This document shows positions 41,826-50,923 of a stretch of 64,000 nt of DNA, in pieces. Source of the stretch: Sphingomonas yabuuchiae (lineage in GTDB: Bacteria > Pseudomonadota > Alphaproteobacteria > Sphingomonadales > Sphingomonadaceae); contig NZ_JACHNX010000010.1 of the NCBI RefSeq assembly GCF_014199595.1, positions 62,001 to 126,000 of the forward strand, given 5' to 3'. A program made the position numbers and the translations under genes. The notes under the pieces were generated by a model. It saw nothing but the letters and a program-made list of their open reading frames with translations. It was not told where the DNA came from and made no database searches. Each line of letters starts with the position of its first letter. Position 1 is the first letter of the stretch.

Positions 41826-42683
41826 ATGAACGAACGCCCTACCCCACCCCAGCCCGAACAACAGCAGGACATGCCCGGCCAGACCGAGGCGATGGACCCG
41901 CGTCCCGACCATGGCGAACATAGCTATGTCGGCCATGGCAAGCTGACCGACAAGAAGGCGATCATCACCGGCGCGGACAGCGGCATCGGCCGCGCGGTCG
42001 CTATCGCCTTTGCCCGCGAGGGCGCGGACGTCGTGATCTCGTACCTGTCCGAAGACGAAGACGCCGCCGAGACCCAGCGGCTGGTCGAACAGGCGGGCCG
42101 CAAGGCGCTGCTGATCCCCGGCGATGTCAGCGATCCGGCGCATTGCCGCACCATCGTCGAGCGCGCCGTACAGACGTTCGGCCGCGTCGACATCCTGGTG
42201 AACAACGCCGCGCACCAGGCGAGCTTCCAGGCGGTCGAGGACATCAGCGACGAGGAGTGGGAAATCACCTTCGCCACCAACATCCACGCGATGTTCTATC
42301 TGGTGAAGGCCGCGCTGCCGCACATGGGCGAAGGCGCGTCGATCATCAACACGACCTCGATCAACGCCGACAAGCCCAATCAGCAGTTGCTCGCCTATGC
42401 GACGACCAAGGGCGCGATCCACAATTTCACCGCCGGGCTGGCCCAGATGCTCGCCGAGCGCAACATCCGGGTCAATGCGGTGGCACCAGGCCCGGTCTGG
42501 ACCCCGCTGATCCCCTCCACCATGCCACCCGAAGCCGTAAAGAGCTTCGGCGAGCAGACGCCGATGGGCCGCGCCGCGCAACCCGCCGAACTCGCGCCCC
42601 CTTACGTCCTACTGGCGAGCGGCGAGGCCAGCTACATCAGCGGCGCGACCATCCCCGTCACCGGCGGCACCCCCTTCCTCTGA
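41826..42683 (+). CDS. SDR-family oxidoreductase (YghA-like)
   Basis: 285 residues. A hydrophilic ~35-residue N-terminal extension (Pro/Gln-rich) precedes the Rossmann fold: 'AIITGADSGIGRAVAIAF' (NAD(P) binding), 'LVNNAAHQASF', catalytic Ser in 'IINTTSINAD', 'YATTKGAI' (YxxxK) and 'RVNAVAPGPVWTPLIPSTM'. This long-N-terminus group (GsiB/YghA, glucose-dehydrogenase-like) is commonly stress-induced. Substrate unknown. GGAG precedes the ATG; the next gene follows after 25 bases. Confidence 0.88.
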   Translation: MNERPTPPQPEQQQDMPGQTEAMDPRPDHGEHSYVGHGKLTDKKAIITGADSGIGRAVAIAFAREGADVVISYLSEDEDAAETQRLVEQAGRKALLIPGDVSDPAHCRTIVERAVQTFGRVDILVNNAAHQASFQAVEDISDEEWEITFATNIHAMFYLVKAALPHMGEGASIINTTSINADKPNQQLLAYATTKGAIHNFTAGLAQMLAERNIRVNAVAPGPVWTPLIPSTMPPEAVKSFGEQTPMGRAAQPAELAPPYVLLASGEASYISGATIPVTGGTPFL

Positions 42684-42708
42684 TCCTCAACCCAAGGAGC
42701 GATGATCC

Positions 42709-43230
42709 ATGGCTACCCTACCCAATGACGTCGTCGCGGCAGTGTTTGTCGCCGGGCTGAAGAACGCCCATGCCGTCGAGCATCAGGCGCTGGCGCTGAT
42801 CGACCGGCAACTCGATCACCTGTCCAACTATCCGGATGTCGCCGATCACCTGCGGATGCATCGGGGCGAAACCGAACAGCAGATCGTCCGGCTGGAGGAT
42901 ATTCTCGACGGCTTCAACGAAAGCCGCTCAATGCTGAAGGACGCGGCGCTCAGCTTCTCGGGCAATATGGCGGCGTTGGGCCACACCTTCGCGCCCGACG
43001 AGATCCTGAAGAACAGCTTTGCCAACTTCGCCTTCGAGAATTTCGAGGCGGCCAGTTACAAGTCGCTCATCACCATCGCCGATGTCGGCGGCTTCGGCAG
43101 CGCCACGCCGCTGCTCACCCAGTCGCTGAACGAAGAACTGTCGATGGCGGCCTGGGTCGACGAGAACAACGCCGCGCTGACCCGCCGCTATCTCGAACGG
43201 CGCGCGGCGGGTGAAACCGCCAGCCACTGA
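42709..43230 (+). CDS. DUF892 ferritin-like protein (YciE/YciF family)
   Basis: 173 residues, all-helical. 'GLKNAHAVEHQALALIDRQL', 'HRGETEQQIVRLEDILDG', 'FAFENFEAASYKSLI' and 'NEELSMAAWVDENNAALT' place the Glu/His metal-ligand-like residues of the ferritin-like four-helix bundle. These proteins are induced by stress; whether they bind iron is uncertain. It lies between the SDR and manganese catalase genes. Confidence 0.85.
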   Translation: MATLPNDVVAAVFVAGLKNAHAVEHQALALIDRQLDHLSNYPDVADHLRMHRGETEQQIVRLEDILDGFNESRSMLKDAALSFSGNMAALGHTFAPDEILKNSFANFAFENFEAASYKSLITIADVGGFGSATPLLTQSLNEELSMAAWVDENNAALTRRYLERRAAGETASH

Positions 43231-43280
43231 TTTCCCCCCATCACCGACCCAGCCCCATCTCCGACAAAGCGAGGCCGATC

Positions 43281-44147
43281 ATGTATTATCACGACAAACG
43301 CCTGCAATATCCCGTCCGCTGTGAAAGCCCCGACCCCTTGTTCGCGCGTATGCTGCAACAGGCGATCGGCGGCGTGGAGGGCGAGATCCGCGTCTGCATG
43401 CAGTATTTCTTCCAGGCCTGGGGCAACCGTGCCCCGACGCCCAAATACCGCGACATGCTGCTCCATACTGCCACCGAGGAGATCGGGCATATCGAGATGC
43501 TGGCGACCGCCGTCGCGCTCAACCTCGACAAGGCGCCCGCCTCGCTTCAGGAAGAAGGCGCGGCGGACGGCATCGTCGGCGCGGTCATGGGCGGCGGCAA
43601 TGCCCGCCACGCGATCGAGGGAACGCTGCACAAGCATATCCTGTCGACCGGACTGGCGGCGCATCCATCGGACTCAGACGGCGTGCCGTTCAACATGAGC
43701 CACATCTATGCCAGCGGGAACATTGCCGCCGACATGTATTGCAATGTCGCCGCCGAAAGCACCGGCCGCGTGCTGGCGACCCGCCTCTACAATGCCGCGC
43801 ATGATCAGGGCATGAAGGACATGCTCCACTTCATGATCGCGCGCGACACCATGCACCAGGAGCAATGGCTGGCCGTGATCGAGGAACTGGGCGAACAGGC
43901 GTCGCTACCCATCCCCAACTCCTTCCCACAAGCGAAGGAGAGCCAGGATCACAATTACGACTTCTTCGTCACCTCGGTCGACGGCACCTATCCCGAGGGC
44001 CGCTGGACCCAGGGACCGAGCGTCGACGGCAGGGGCGAGTTCACCGTGTTCCGCAACGAACCGATGGGCGAAGAGCCGGTGCTCGGCCCCGCCCGTCCCG
44101 ACAGCGGCGCCCAGGCCGAACAGATCGGCGAGCGGCCGGTCGCGTAG
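43281..44147 (+). CDS. Manganese catalase
   Basis: 288 residues, normal for the family. Dimanganese ligands are visible: Glu in 'GVEGEIRVCMQYFFQAWG', Glu/His in 'TATEEIGHIEMLATAVAL', Glu in 'YCNVAAESTGRVLATRLY' and His in 'MIARDTMHQEQWLAVIEEL'. It converts hydrogen peroxide to water and oxygen without haem. The tail ('EEPVLGPARPDSGAQ') is low in structure. It ends the stress cluster before a strong terminator. Confidence 0.94.
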   Translation: MYYHDKRLQYPVRCESPDPLFARMLQQAIGGVEGEIRVCMQYFFQAWGNRAPTPKYRDMLLHTATEEIGHIEMLATAVALNLDKAPASLQEEGAADGIVGAVMGGGNARHAIEGTLHKHILSTGLAAHPSDSDGVPFNMSHIYASGNIAADMYCNVAAESTGRVLATRLYNAAHDQGMKDMLHFMIARDTMHQEQWLAVIEELGEQASLPIPNSFPQAKESQDHNYDFFVTSVDGTYPEGRWTQGPSVDGRGEFTVFRNEPMGEEPVLGPARPDSGAQAEQIGERPVA

Positions 44148-44186
44148 GCCGGTACATTCCTCCCCCTTGCAGGGGAGGAATAGAAG

Positions 44187-44219
44187 ACCGCCCCGAACCG
44201 TTCGGTCCGGGGCGGTTTT
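44187..44219 (+). terminator. Terminator after manganese catalase
   Basis: ACCGCCCCG and CGGGGCGGT arms with an inner ACCG-TT-CGGT stem, followed by TTTT. A short CCTCCCCC...GGGGAGG palindrome sits just upstream (44160-44179). Confidence 0.88.
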
Positions 44220-44223
44220 CGCG

Positions 44224-44601
44224 TCAGGCCCCGACCGGTATCGTCTTGCCCGTCGTGCGGTCCAATGCCCGCGCGGTCAGCACGTCAAGCGCGGTGGCAA
44301 AGGCCACGAACCCGATCGCACCCCAAACCGCCTTCTCGCGCGGCGAACGACGCGCGGACACCGCCAGCGTCCCCAGATCGAGCAGATCGCCCATCACCCG
44401 GTTCCACACCCGCGCCGAATGGGCAGGCGCCTGGACCAGCCCGACCCCGGCGACGATCTCGCGCACGCCATAGGCTTTGACGGCTCCCGCCCCTCCCGGC
44501 ACCGACAAACGGTCGGCGATGCGGCGGGAGGCAAGCAGTTCGGCGGCTCCCAAGGCGAGCGAGAACAGGCCAAGGCCCAGGCTGACGGATTTGGCGTTCA
44601 T
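44224..44601 (-). CDS. Small multi-pass membrane protein
   Basis: 125 residues from 'MNAKSVSLGLGLFSLALGAA'. Three to four hydrophobic segments ('SLGLGLFSLALGAAELLA', 'AYGVREIVAGVGLVQAP', 'AVWGAIGFVAFATALDVL') with Arg-rich loops. Resembles the short membrane proteins often found with cyclase/dehydrase genes in sphingomonads (DUF4267-like). Function unknown. It is convergent with manganese catalase. Confidence 0.75.
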   Translation of the reverse strand: MNAKSVSLGLGLFSLALGAAELLASRRIADRLSVPGGAGAVKAYGVREIVAGVGLVQAPAHSARVWNRVMGDLLDLGTLAVSARRSPREKAVWGAIGFVAFATALDVLTARALDRTTGKTIPVGA

Positions 44602-44772
44602 GATGGTTCCTTCATCGCTGTCATACGTCAAAGGCCAACGTGAACACGCCAGTGGCGGTCCATAAATCCATCCAGATCAATCAGTTGCCGGCACCGATAC
44701 AGCAGGGCGGAACCGCTTTGCCCGCGAAATCCGGCACTTGCCTGCGCATTGCCACTCGGCCAGTCTGGCGCG

Positions 44773-46032
44773 ATGATCCTCCCGCTTCTGCTCGCCGCCG
44801 CGACGCCCGCCGCCGCTCCCTCCCCCTCCCGGCTGAAGGCCGATGTCGAAGCCCTGGTCGGCTTCGGCACGCGCCACACCGCCTCCACCACCACCGATCC
44901 CAAGCGTGGCATCGGCGCGGCGCGCGACTGGGCGGCCAGGCAGTTCGAGACGATCGGCCAGGGCTGTAACGGGTGCATCACCGTGGAGCGGATCAACCGC
45001 CGCTTTACCGGTCCGCGCGCGCCGAACGGCGTGATGGTCGAGGATGTGCTGGGCATCCAGCGCGGGCGCGACCCGAACCGTGTGGTCATCGTCGGCGCGC
45101 ATATCGACAGCCGCGTCACCGATGTGATGGACGCGACCTCGGACGCGCCGGGCGCCAATGACGATGCCTCGGGCGTGGCGCTGGTGCTGGAAGCCGCGCG
45201 CCATCTGTCGAAACAGCAGTTCGACGCGACCATCGTCTATGCGGTCTTCTCGGGCGAGGAACAGGGGCTGTGGGGCGCAACGCTGCTCGCCGACACGGCC
45301 AAGGCGCGGAATTGGCGCGTCTCGGCGATGCTCAACAACGATATCGTCGGCAACACGCTCGGCCAGGGCGGCGTGCGCGAGGCACGCTGGGTCCGCGTCT
45401 TTTCCGAGGGTATCCGCGCCTCGGAAGACCTGCCGCAACAAATCCAGCGGCGCGGCAATGGCGGTGAGGATGACGGCCCCAGCCGCGCGCTGGCCAAGGC
45501 GATCGACGGGGTGGCCGACAAGCTGGGAGGCCTCGACGTGTTCCTCGACCGGCGGCCCGACCGTTTCGGGCGCGGCGGCGATCACGAACCGTTCCTGAAG
45601 CTCGGCTATCCCGCCGTCCGCTTCTCGGTCGCCAACGAGGATTGGGACGCGCAGCACCAGGACCTGCGCAAGGAAGGGGCGGTCGCGTTCGGCGACACCA
45701 TCGACAAGATGGACTTCCCCTATCTGGCGAAGGTGACCGCCATCAACATCGCCACGCTGGGCCGTCTGGCCGCCGCCCCGGCCGCGCCGGACAAGGTGAC
45801 GATCAGCGGCGCGCTATCCCGCGATACGCAGGTCGAATGGGCGGCGGTGCCCGGCGCGGTGCGTTACCGCGTCCACTGGCGGCGCAACGACACCGCCCAG
45901 TGGAGCGAGTCGCGCGACGTGACAGAGACGAAGACGGTGCTGACCCAAGTGCCGGTCGACGACCATTTCGTCGGCGTCTCGGCAGTGGCGGCGGACGGCG
46001 CGGAGAGCCTCGTCACCTTTGGCGGCCGTTGA
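44773..46032 (+). CDS. Exported M28-family zinc aminopeptidase
   Basis: 419 residues from 'MILPLLLAAATPAAA', a short signal peptide. The M28 di-zinc site is complete in order: His110 ('IVGAHIDSR'), Asp130 ('GANDDASG'), Glu162/163 ('FSGEEQGLWG'), Asp in 'MLNNDIVGN' and His in 'RGGDHEPFL'. After about residue 330 there is a fibronectin type III-like C-terminal module ('VEWAAVPGAVRYRVHWRRN'). It probably removes N-terminal amino acids from peptides in the periplasm. Confidence 0.9.
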   Translation: MILPLLLAAATPAAAPSPSRLKADVEALVGFGTRHTASTTTDPKRGIGAARDWAARQFETIGQGCNGCITVERINRRFTGPRAPNGVMVEDVLGIQRGRDPNRVVIVGAHIDSRVTDVMDATSDAPGANDDASGVALVLEAARHLSKQQFDATIVYAVFSGEEQGLWGATLLADTAKARNWRVSAMLNNDIVGNTLGQGGVREARWVRVFSEGIRASEDLPQQIQRRGNGGEDDGPSRALAKAIDGVADKLGGLDVFLDRRPDRFGRGGDHEPFLKLGYPAVRFSVANEDWDAQHQDLRKEGAVAFGDTIDKMDFPYLAKVTAINIATLGRLAAAPAAPDKVTISGALSRDTQVEWAAVPGAVRYRVHWRRNDTAQWSESRDVTETKTVLTQVPVDDHFVGVSAVAADGAESLVTFGGR

Positions 46033-46056
46033 ACGGCGATCGGTCGGATATGAAAA

Positions 46057-46097
46057 GGATGCCGCCCCGCGGGAGAGTCGGAGCGGCATCCCGTTTT
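46057..46097. terminator. Bidirectional terminator between convergent peptidase and RcnB-like genes
   Basis: GGATGCCGC (46058-46066) and GCGGCATCC (46083-46091) arms with T runs on both sides: CGTTTT on plus and CCTTTTC on minus. Confidence 0.85.
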
Positions 46098-46142
46098 CCA
46101 GCCCGGCGTCTCTCGGGCTGAAATCCCCCCTGGGGGAAGGCG

Positions 46143-47120
46143 TCAGCGACGGACCAGCGTGCTGCGAACGCGCGCGCGTCGCGGGGCAGAACGCACCACT
46201 TCGGTCGTGGTGGTCGTCGTCGTGGTAATGACAGGAGCGCCCTGTACCACAATTGTGGTAGCCGTGGGAGCCGGATAATAATAACCGTCCGCAAAATAAC
46301 CCGCTTGCGGAGAGGGCAGCGCACCCGTCGTGCCCACCGTGGTCGTGGTGGTGACGGTCGTGCCGTCCCGCGTCACCACGCGCCGTCCCATGGCGGGCGG
46401 CGGCGGGGGCGGCGCATACGGGTCCTGATAGCTGTAATCGTCATAGCCCGGCTCCATGCGCTGCCCATGATCCTCGGCCCGGTCGATGGCATAGCCCGCC
46501 GCCGCACCGACGCCCGCACCGATCAGCGTACCGCCCAGGCGATTTCCGCGCCCGGCGATCAGATTGCCCGCCACGCCGCCCGCAGCCGCACCGATCGCGG
46601 CGCCACCCAGCCCGTTATCGCGCCGAACGGGCGGCGGCGGGGGCGCATAGGGTGCGCCGGCATAGTCAGGCATCCCGTCCCAATTCACGCCATATACGCT
46701 GTCATAGACCGACCCGCGCTGGTCGATCAGGACCGCATCGTCATAATAACGCGACCAGCGATAGCCGACCGGCGGCTGCGGCAGGGTATAGACCGCCCAA
46801 TCCTCCACCCCGAAACGTCGATCGGTCCAATAGGAAGGCACGGTCATGCCACGCACCGGGCGGCGATAGGCGGGCCAGCCGCCGGGCGCGTTCGCCCCGC
46901 CCCACCAGCGTCCGCCGACCCGGCTGCCCCAGCGATTGCCCCGCGCGGGCGGTACGCCCACCGAGTCGGTCCGAACGACCGGCGCCGGCTCACGCATCGG
47001 CGCGGGCGGCCGCTCGGGGGCGAAACCGGGACGCGGGTAGCTCGCCCCCGCCTGTGCCAAGGCGGGCACGCTGGCGACCATGGAAAGGGTCAGGAGGATC
47101 AGGCGCGACGAGCTTCGCAT
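46143..47120 (-). CDS. Exported RcnB-like/glycine-zipper protein
   Basis: 325 residues. Signal peptide ending 'SVPALAQ'; an RcnB-like middle region ('VPSYWTDRRFGVEDWAVYTL', 'PPVGYRWSRYYDDAVLIDQR'); then a glycine-zipper stretch (about 170-215: 'GLGGAAIGAAAGGVAGNLIA', 'LGGTLIGAGVGAAAGYAID') that may insert in or pack at a membrane. The C terminus is low complexity with Thr runs ('TTTTTTTTEVV'). RcnB proteins modulate Ni/Co homeostasis, but that function is not established here. Confidence 0.8.
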   Translation of the reverse strand: MRSSSRLILLTLSMVASVPALAQAGASYPRPGFAPERPPAPMREPAPVVRTDSVGVPPARGNRWGSRVGGRWWGGANAPGGWPAYRRPVRGMTVPSYWTDRRFGVEDWAVYTLPQPPVGYRWSRYYDDAVLIDQRGSVYDSVYGVNWDGMPDYAGAPYAPPPPPVRRDNGLGGAAIGAAAGGVAGNLIAGRGNRLGGTLIGAGVGAAAGYAIDRAEDHGQRMEPGYDDYSYQDPYAPPPPPPAMGRRVVTRDGTTVTTTTTVGTTGALPSPQAGYFADGYYYPAPTATTIVVQGAPVITTTTTTTTEVVRSAPRRARVRSTLVRR

Positions 47121-47237
47121 GGCAAATATATTCCCCTGTTCAATACGGCGACGCCCCCCTCAACGCCGAAATCGAAACAAGGTTTGATATCAGCGCCCTG
47201 CCCCCCTCGATAGCGGCGCCGAAAGTCCCGAAACGGG

Positions 47238-47732
47238 TCAGTCCGCCATCGCCGCGAGACGCGGGGCGAGCAGCGCCATCAGCGCCTCGCACCCCGTCTG
47301 ATCCTCTTCGTCGAACCGGCCGGGCTCGGGGCTGTCCAGGTCGAGCACGCCGATCACCGTGCCGTCGAGCAGGACCGGCACGACCAGCTCGGACCGGCTG
47401 GCGGCGTCACAGGCGATATGGCCGGGGAAAGCATGGACATCGGCCACGCGCTGCCTCCGCGCTTCCGCGACGGCCGTGCCGCACACGCCCTTGCCGACCG
47501 GAATACGGATGCACGCCGCCTTGCCTTGAAACGGCCCGAGCACCAGCTCGCCACCGACCATGCGGTAGAACCCGGCCCAGTTGAGATCGGGCAGATATTG
47601 CCAGATGAGCGAAGCGGCATTGGCCATGTTGGCGACCGCATCCCCCTCCCCGGCGGTCAACGCGTCGAGCGCGGCGTGGAGGTCCCGGTAAAGCTCCGCC
47701 TTCGATCCGGCGGCGATGTCGAACTGGTACAT
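47238..47732 (-). CDS. msrC: Free methionine-(R)-sulfoxide reductase (GAF domain)
   Basis: 164 residues from 'MYQFDIAAGSKAELY'. A single GAF domain with the three catalytic/resolving cysteines at the exact family spacing: Cys74 and Cys84 ('ACIRIPVGKGVCG') and Cys108 ('GHIACDAAS'), 10 and 24 residues apart. 'NWAGFYRM' and 'LDLDSPEPGRFDEED' are also conserved. It reduces free Met-R-sulfoxide with thioredoxin. Confidence 0.92.
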   Translation of the reverse strand: MYQFDIAAGSKAELYRDLHAALDALTAGEGDAVANMANAASLIWQYLPDLNWAGFYRMVGGELVLGPFQGKAACIRIPVGKGVCGTAVAEARRQRVADVHAFPGHIACDAASRSELVVPVLLDGTVIGVLDLDSPEPGRFDEEDQTGCEALMALLAPRLAAMAD

Positions 47733-47803
47733 GGTGCGGGATGTAGGACGGTCCGACCTCCGCGTCATCCCCGCGCGATCACTTTCGATTCAGGGTGAAG
47801 ACA

Positions 47804-47841
47804 GCTCATCTCCCCTCCCCTTCGGGGGAGGGGAGATGAGC
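47804..47841. repeat. Perfect inverted repeat after the mqo gene
   Basis: CTCATCTCCCCTCCCC, a TTCG loop, and the full complement: a perfect 16-bp stem just 3-5 bases past the mqo stop. It may serve as a terminator or RNA-stabilising hairpin; there is no clear T run. Sequence style matches the palindromic repeats elsewhere. Confidence 0.8.
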
Positions 47842-47843
47842 GA

Positions 47844-49568
47844 TCAGAGCGCCAGATCGGGATGCCGGTTCGGGCTGACCCGCGTGGCTTCGGGGCGCGG
47901 CGCTTCCGTGGTCGAGGGTGCGCTGACCGGCGGCGGGGCGAGTGCGAGTTGCAGCGTCTCGGCGGTCGCCGCCCATTCATGCGCCAGCAAATCGCGATCC
48001 TCGTTCAGCGCGGTGCCATAGCTGGGCACGATCTCGCGGATCTTGGCCTGCCAGGCCGGGGTCGCGAGGCGATCGGGGAAGACCTTCTTGATCAGGTTGA
48101 GCATGATCGACGGCGCGGTCGAGGCGCCCGGCGACGCGCCCAGCAGCGCCGCGATCGAGCCGTCCTTCGACGCGACGATTTCGGTGCCCAGCTTCAGCAC
48201 GCCGCCCTTTTCGGGATCGCGCTTGATGATCTGCACCCGCTGCCCGGCCTGCCACAGCCGCCAGTCGCCGTCCTTGGCGTTGGGGAAATATTCCCGCAGC
48301 GCGTTCATCCGGTCTTCCTGGCTCATCATCAGCTGACCCGCCAGATATTCGACCAGCGAGAACTCGTCCCAGCCGACCGACAGCATCGGGCGGAAATTGT
48401 CGAGCGTCACCGACTTGGGCAGGTCGAAATAGGACCCTTCCTTCAGGAACTTGGTCGAGAAGGTCGCAAACGGACCGAACAACAGCACCTGCTTGCCGTT
48501 CAGATAGCGGGTGTCGAGATGCGGCACCGACATGGGCGGCGATCCGGTCGAGGCCTTGCCATAGACCTTCGCCATGTGGCGTTTGGCGATGGCGGGGTTC
48601 TCGGTGACCAGGAACGATCCGCCGACTGGGAAACCGGCATAGTCGTCGCCCTTGGGAATGCCCGACTTCTGGAGGATGGGGAGCGCGCCGCCGCCCGCGC
48701 CCGCAAAGACGAAGCGTGCGGTGATGATCCGCTTTTCGTCGGTCTTGCGATCGCGCGCGGTCACGCGCCAGCTGCCATCGGCATTGCGCTCGAGCGAGCG
48801 GACCTCATGACCGGTGGTCAGCGCCACGCCCGGCTGCCCCTGGAGCGCGCGGATATATTGGCGCGTCACCTCACCCCATTCGCAATCGGTGCCCAGCACC
48901 GATCGGGTCGCGGCGATTTTCTGCCCCGCCTTGCGCCCCTCGATCATCAGCGGCACCCACTGGGCGATCTGGCGCGGATCGGTGGTGAACTCCATGCCCG
49001 AGAAGAGCGGACTGGCGAGCAGCGCGGCATGACGCTTCTGGAGGAAGGCGACATTCTCGTCCCCCCAAACCAGGTTCATGTGCGGGGTCGAGTTGATGAA
49101 GCTGCGCGGGTTCTTCAACACGCCGGTGCGCAGCTGGTGGCTGAGGAACTGGCGCGTGACCTGGAACTGTTCGTTGATCTCGATCGCCTTCTTGATCTCG
49201 ACCTTGCCGTCCGCTTCGTTGACCGGCGTATAGTTCAGCTCGCACAGCGCCGAGTGGCCGGTGCCCGCATTGTTCCAGCCGTTGGAGCTCTCCTCCGCCA
49301 CCTTGTCGAGCCGCTCGACCATCTCGATGGTCCAGCTCGGCTCCAGTTCGCGCAGGAGCACGCCCAGCGTCGCGCTCATGATGCCGCCGCCGATCAGCAG
49401 GACGTCGACCTTCTGCTCCGAACCTGCCGCTTCCGCCGCAAAGGGCGCAACCGCCGCCGTGGTCGCGGCCAGCGCGGAGCCCATCATCGCGCGCCGGGAA
49501 ATGCCGCCCTGCGGGGCAGCTTCGGAAGCGTGCGTCCGGCCGCGCTGGTTTCGATCGTCACTCTGCAT
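47844..49568 (-). CDS. mqo: Malate:quinone oxidoreductase with Tat-like signal
   Basis: 574 residues from '[16 protein letters not shown]'; an ATG 9 codons upstream is possible. The N terminus carries '[20 protein letters not shown]', a twin-arginine signal ending 'AEAAG'. The Mqo core then begins at '[19 protein letters not shown]', with '[20 protein letters not shown]' and '[18 protein letters not shown]'. It oxidises malate and reduces membrane quinone. The signal suggests the periplasmic face, unlike the classic cytoplasmic enzyme. A ~30-residue Pro/Ser tail is extra. Confidence 0.92.
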   Translation of the reverse strand: MQSDDRNQRGRTHASEAAPQGGISRRAMMGSALAATTAAVAPFAAEAAGSEQKVDVLLIGGGIMSATLGVLLRELEPSWTIEMVERLDKVAEESSNGWNNAGTGHSALCELNYTPVNEADGKVEIKKAIEINEQFQVTRQFLSHQLRTGVLKNPRSFINSTPHMNLVWGDENVAFLQKRHAALLASPLFSGMEFTTDPRQIAQWVPLMIEGRKAGQKIAATRSVLGTDCEWGEVTRQYIRALQGQPGVALTTGHEVRSLERNADGSWRVTARDRKTDEKRIITARFVFAGAGGGALPILQKSGIPKGDDYAGFPVGGSFLVTENPAIAKRHMAKVYGKASTGSPPMSVPHLDTRYLNGKQVLLFGPFATFSTKFLKEGSYFDLPKSVTLDNFRPMLSVGWDEFSLVEYLAGQLMMSQEDRMNALREYFPNAKDGDWRLWQAGQRVQIIKRDPEKGGVLKLGTEIVASKDGSIAALLGASPGASTAPSIMLNLIKKVFPDRLATPAWQAKIREIVPSYGTALNEDRDLLAHEWAATAETLQLALAPPPVSAPSTTEAPRPEATRVSPNRHPDLAL

Positions 49569-50023
49569 GTTCGACGCCTTCTCGATAGGGCTCATCCGTG
49601 CTGTCGGCGATCCATGGTCGCGACGAACGGCATGGCCACGATGTCCAAATTCGGGCGCCCCCCTTCCGCCAGCCGCGATCACGCGAGCAGAAAAGCGGCC
49701 GCAACCGGCCTTCCGATCCTCATCCTAACGTTCGATTTCATGTACCTGTCACACCGCATAGCCGAGTCTTACTAGCTGTCCATGTCGGGCCATTTCCCCT
49801 CTTACCGGCTTTGTCGGCGCAATCGGGAGGACAGTCGTGGTCCATTCATACCGGTTTATCAATAATGCATCTCAATATATTCATGACCGTCGAGATCGTG
49901 CTGTTTTCCGCTCACCCCTTCGGACGATTGTTCCGCAAACCGCTCAAAATGCCATAAGCAGCCCGCTTGCACGGCCCGCCATATTGTCCTACAAATCTGT
50001 CCAGAAAAATTTCAGGAGAGGGC
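49569..50023. other. Divergent intergenic region between mqo and dgoK
   Basis: 455 bases without a convincing gene. The dgo side carries a promoter and operator candidate (49967-49995). The middle is AT-richer than its surroundings ('TTTATCAATAATGCATCTC' near 49855-49875), which suggests regulatory DNA. I found no clear promoter for mqo. Confidence 0.6.
49967..49995 (+). promoter_or_regulatory. Promoter with overlapping GntR-type operator for the dgo operon
   Basis: TTGCAC (49967-49972), 17 bases, TACAAA (49990-49995). The inverted repeat TTGTCCTACAA (49984-49994) covers the -10 box and resembles the TTGTA-N-TACAA sites of GntR-family regulators such as E. coli DgoR. The regulator gene is not in the window. 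Confidence 0.5.
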
Positions 50024-50923
50024 GTGCCCGCCGTGCCATCAGACGTGACGCCCGCCTATATCGCGATCGATTGGGGTACGACCAACCGGCGCTGCTATGT
50101 CATCGCCGCCGATGGTACGATGCTGGACACGGTGCGCGACGATCGCGGCGTGCTGGCGATGAAGGCGGAGGATTATCCGGCTGAAATCGCCGCGATCCGC
50201 GCGCGTTTCGGCGAACTGCCGATCATCGCGGCGGGCATGGTGGGTTCGACACGCGGCTGGCGCGAGGCGGCCTATGTCCCCGCCCCCGCCGATCTCGCCA
50301 GCCTGGCGCGGGCCGCGACCCGGATCAAGGAAGCGGATGTCACCATCGTCCCCGGCGTCTCGCTGCTGACCGAAACGCGGGCCGACGTCATGCGCGGCGA
50401 AGAGGTGCAGGTTCTGGGTGCCGTCGCGGCGGGCCTCGCTCCTGCCGATGCGCTGTTCGCGCAGCCCGGCACGCACAACAAATGGGTGCATGTCGCAGGA
50501 AGCCGGATCACCGACTTCGCCACCACCATGACCGGCGAGTTGTTCGCACTGGTCAAGGGGCATGGCATCCTGGCCGGGATGCTCGACGGTCCGGTCGCGG
50601 ACGGCCCCGCCTTTCGCGACGGCCTGGCGCGCGGCAGCGGTGCCTGCGACCTGACGGCGGCGCTGTTCGGCGTGCGGGCCTCGGTGCTGCTCGGCCGGAT
50701 CGCGGCGGAGGACGCGGCGGCCTATGCCAGCGGGCTGCTCATCGGCAGCGACATCGGCGCGGTTCCCGATATCGAGGGCGGCACCGTCCATCTCTTGTCG
50801 AGCGGCCTGCTCGCCGACCTCTACACCATCGGGATCGAGGCGCGTGGCGGCACCGTCGTCGCGCTCGACAGCCATGCCGGTTTCCTTGCCGGACTTCACG
50901 CCATTCGGGAGCATTTGTCATGA
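50024..50923 (+). CDS. dgoK: 2-dehydro-3-deoxygalactonokinase
   Basis: 299 residues from a GTG with AGGAG 5 bases upstream. 'AYIAIDWGTTNRRCYVIAAD' is the phosphate-1 motif of the family, with 'ILAGMLDGPVADGPAFRDGL' and the C-terminal 'LDSHAGFLAGLHAI'. It phosphorylates 2-dehydro-3-deoxygalactonate in the De Ley-Doudoroff galactose pathway. Its TGA overlaps the dgoA ATG. Confidence 0.92.
   Translation: MPAVPSDVTPAYIAIDWGTTNRRCYVIAADGTMLDTVRDDRGVLAMKAEDYPAEIAAIRARFGELPIIAAGMVGSTRGWREAAYVPAPADLASLARAATRIKEADVTIVPGVSLLTETRADVMRGEEVQVLGAVAAGLAPADALFAQPGTHNKWVHVAGSRITDFATTMTGELFALVKGHGILAGMLDGPVADGPAFRDGLARGSGACDLTAALFGVRASVLLGRIAAEDAAAYASGLLIGSDIGAVPDIEGGTVHLLSSGLLADLYTIGIEARGGTVVALDSHAGFLAGLHAIREHLS

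Noticed and set aside
44716..44745. GGAAC before the M28 peptidase gene as an EcfG promoter
   Set aside because: No CGTT-like element at the required distance.
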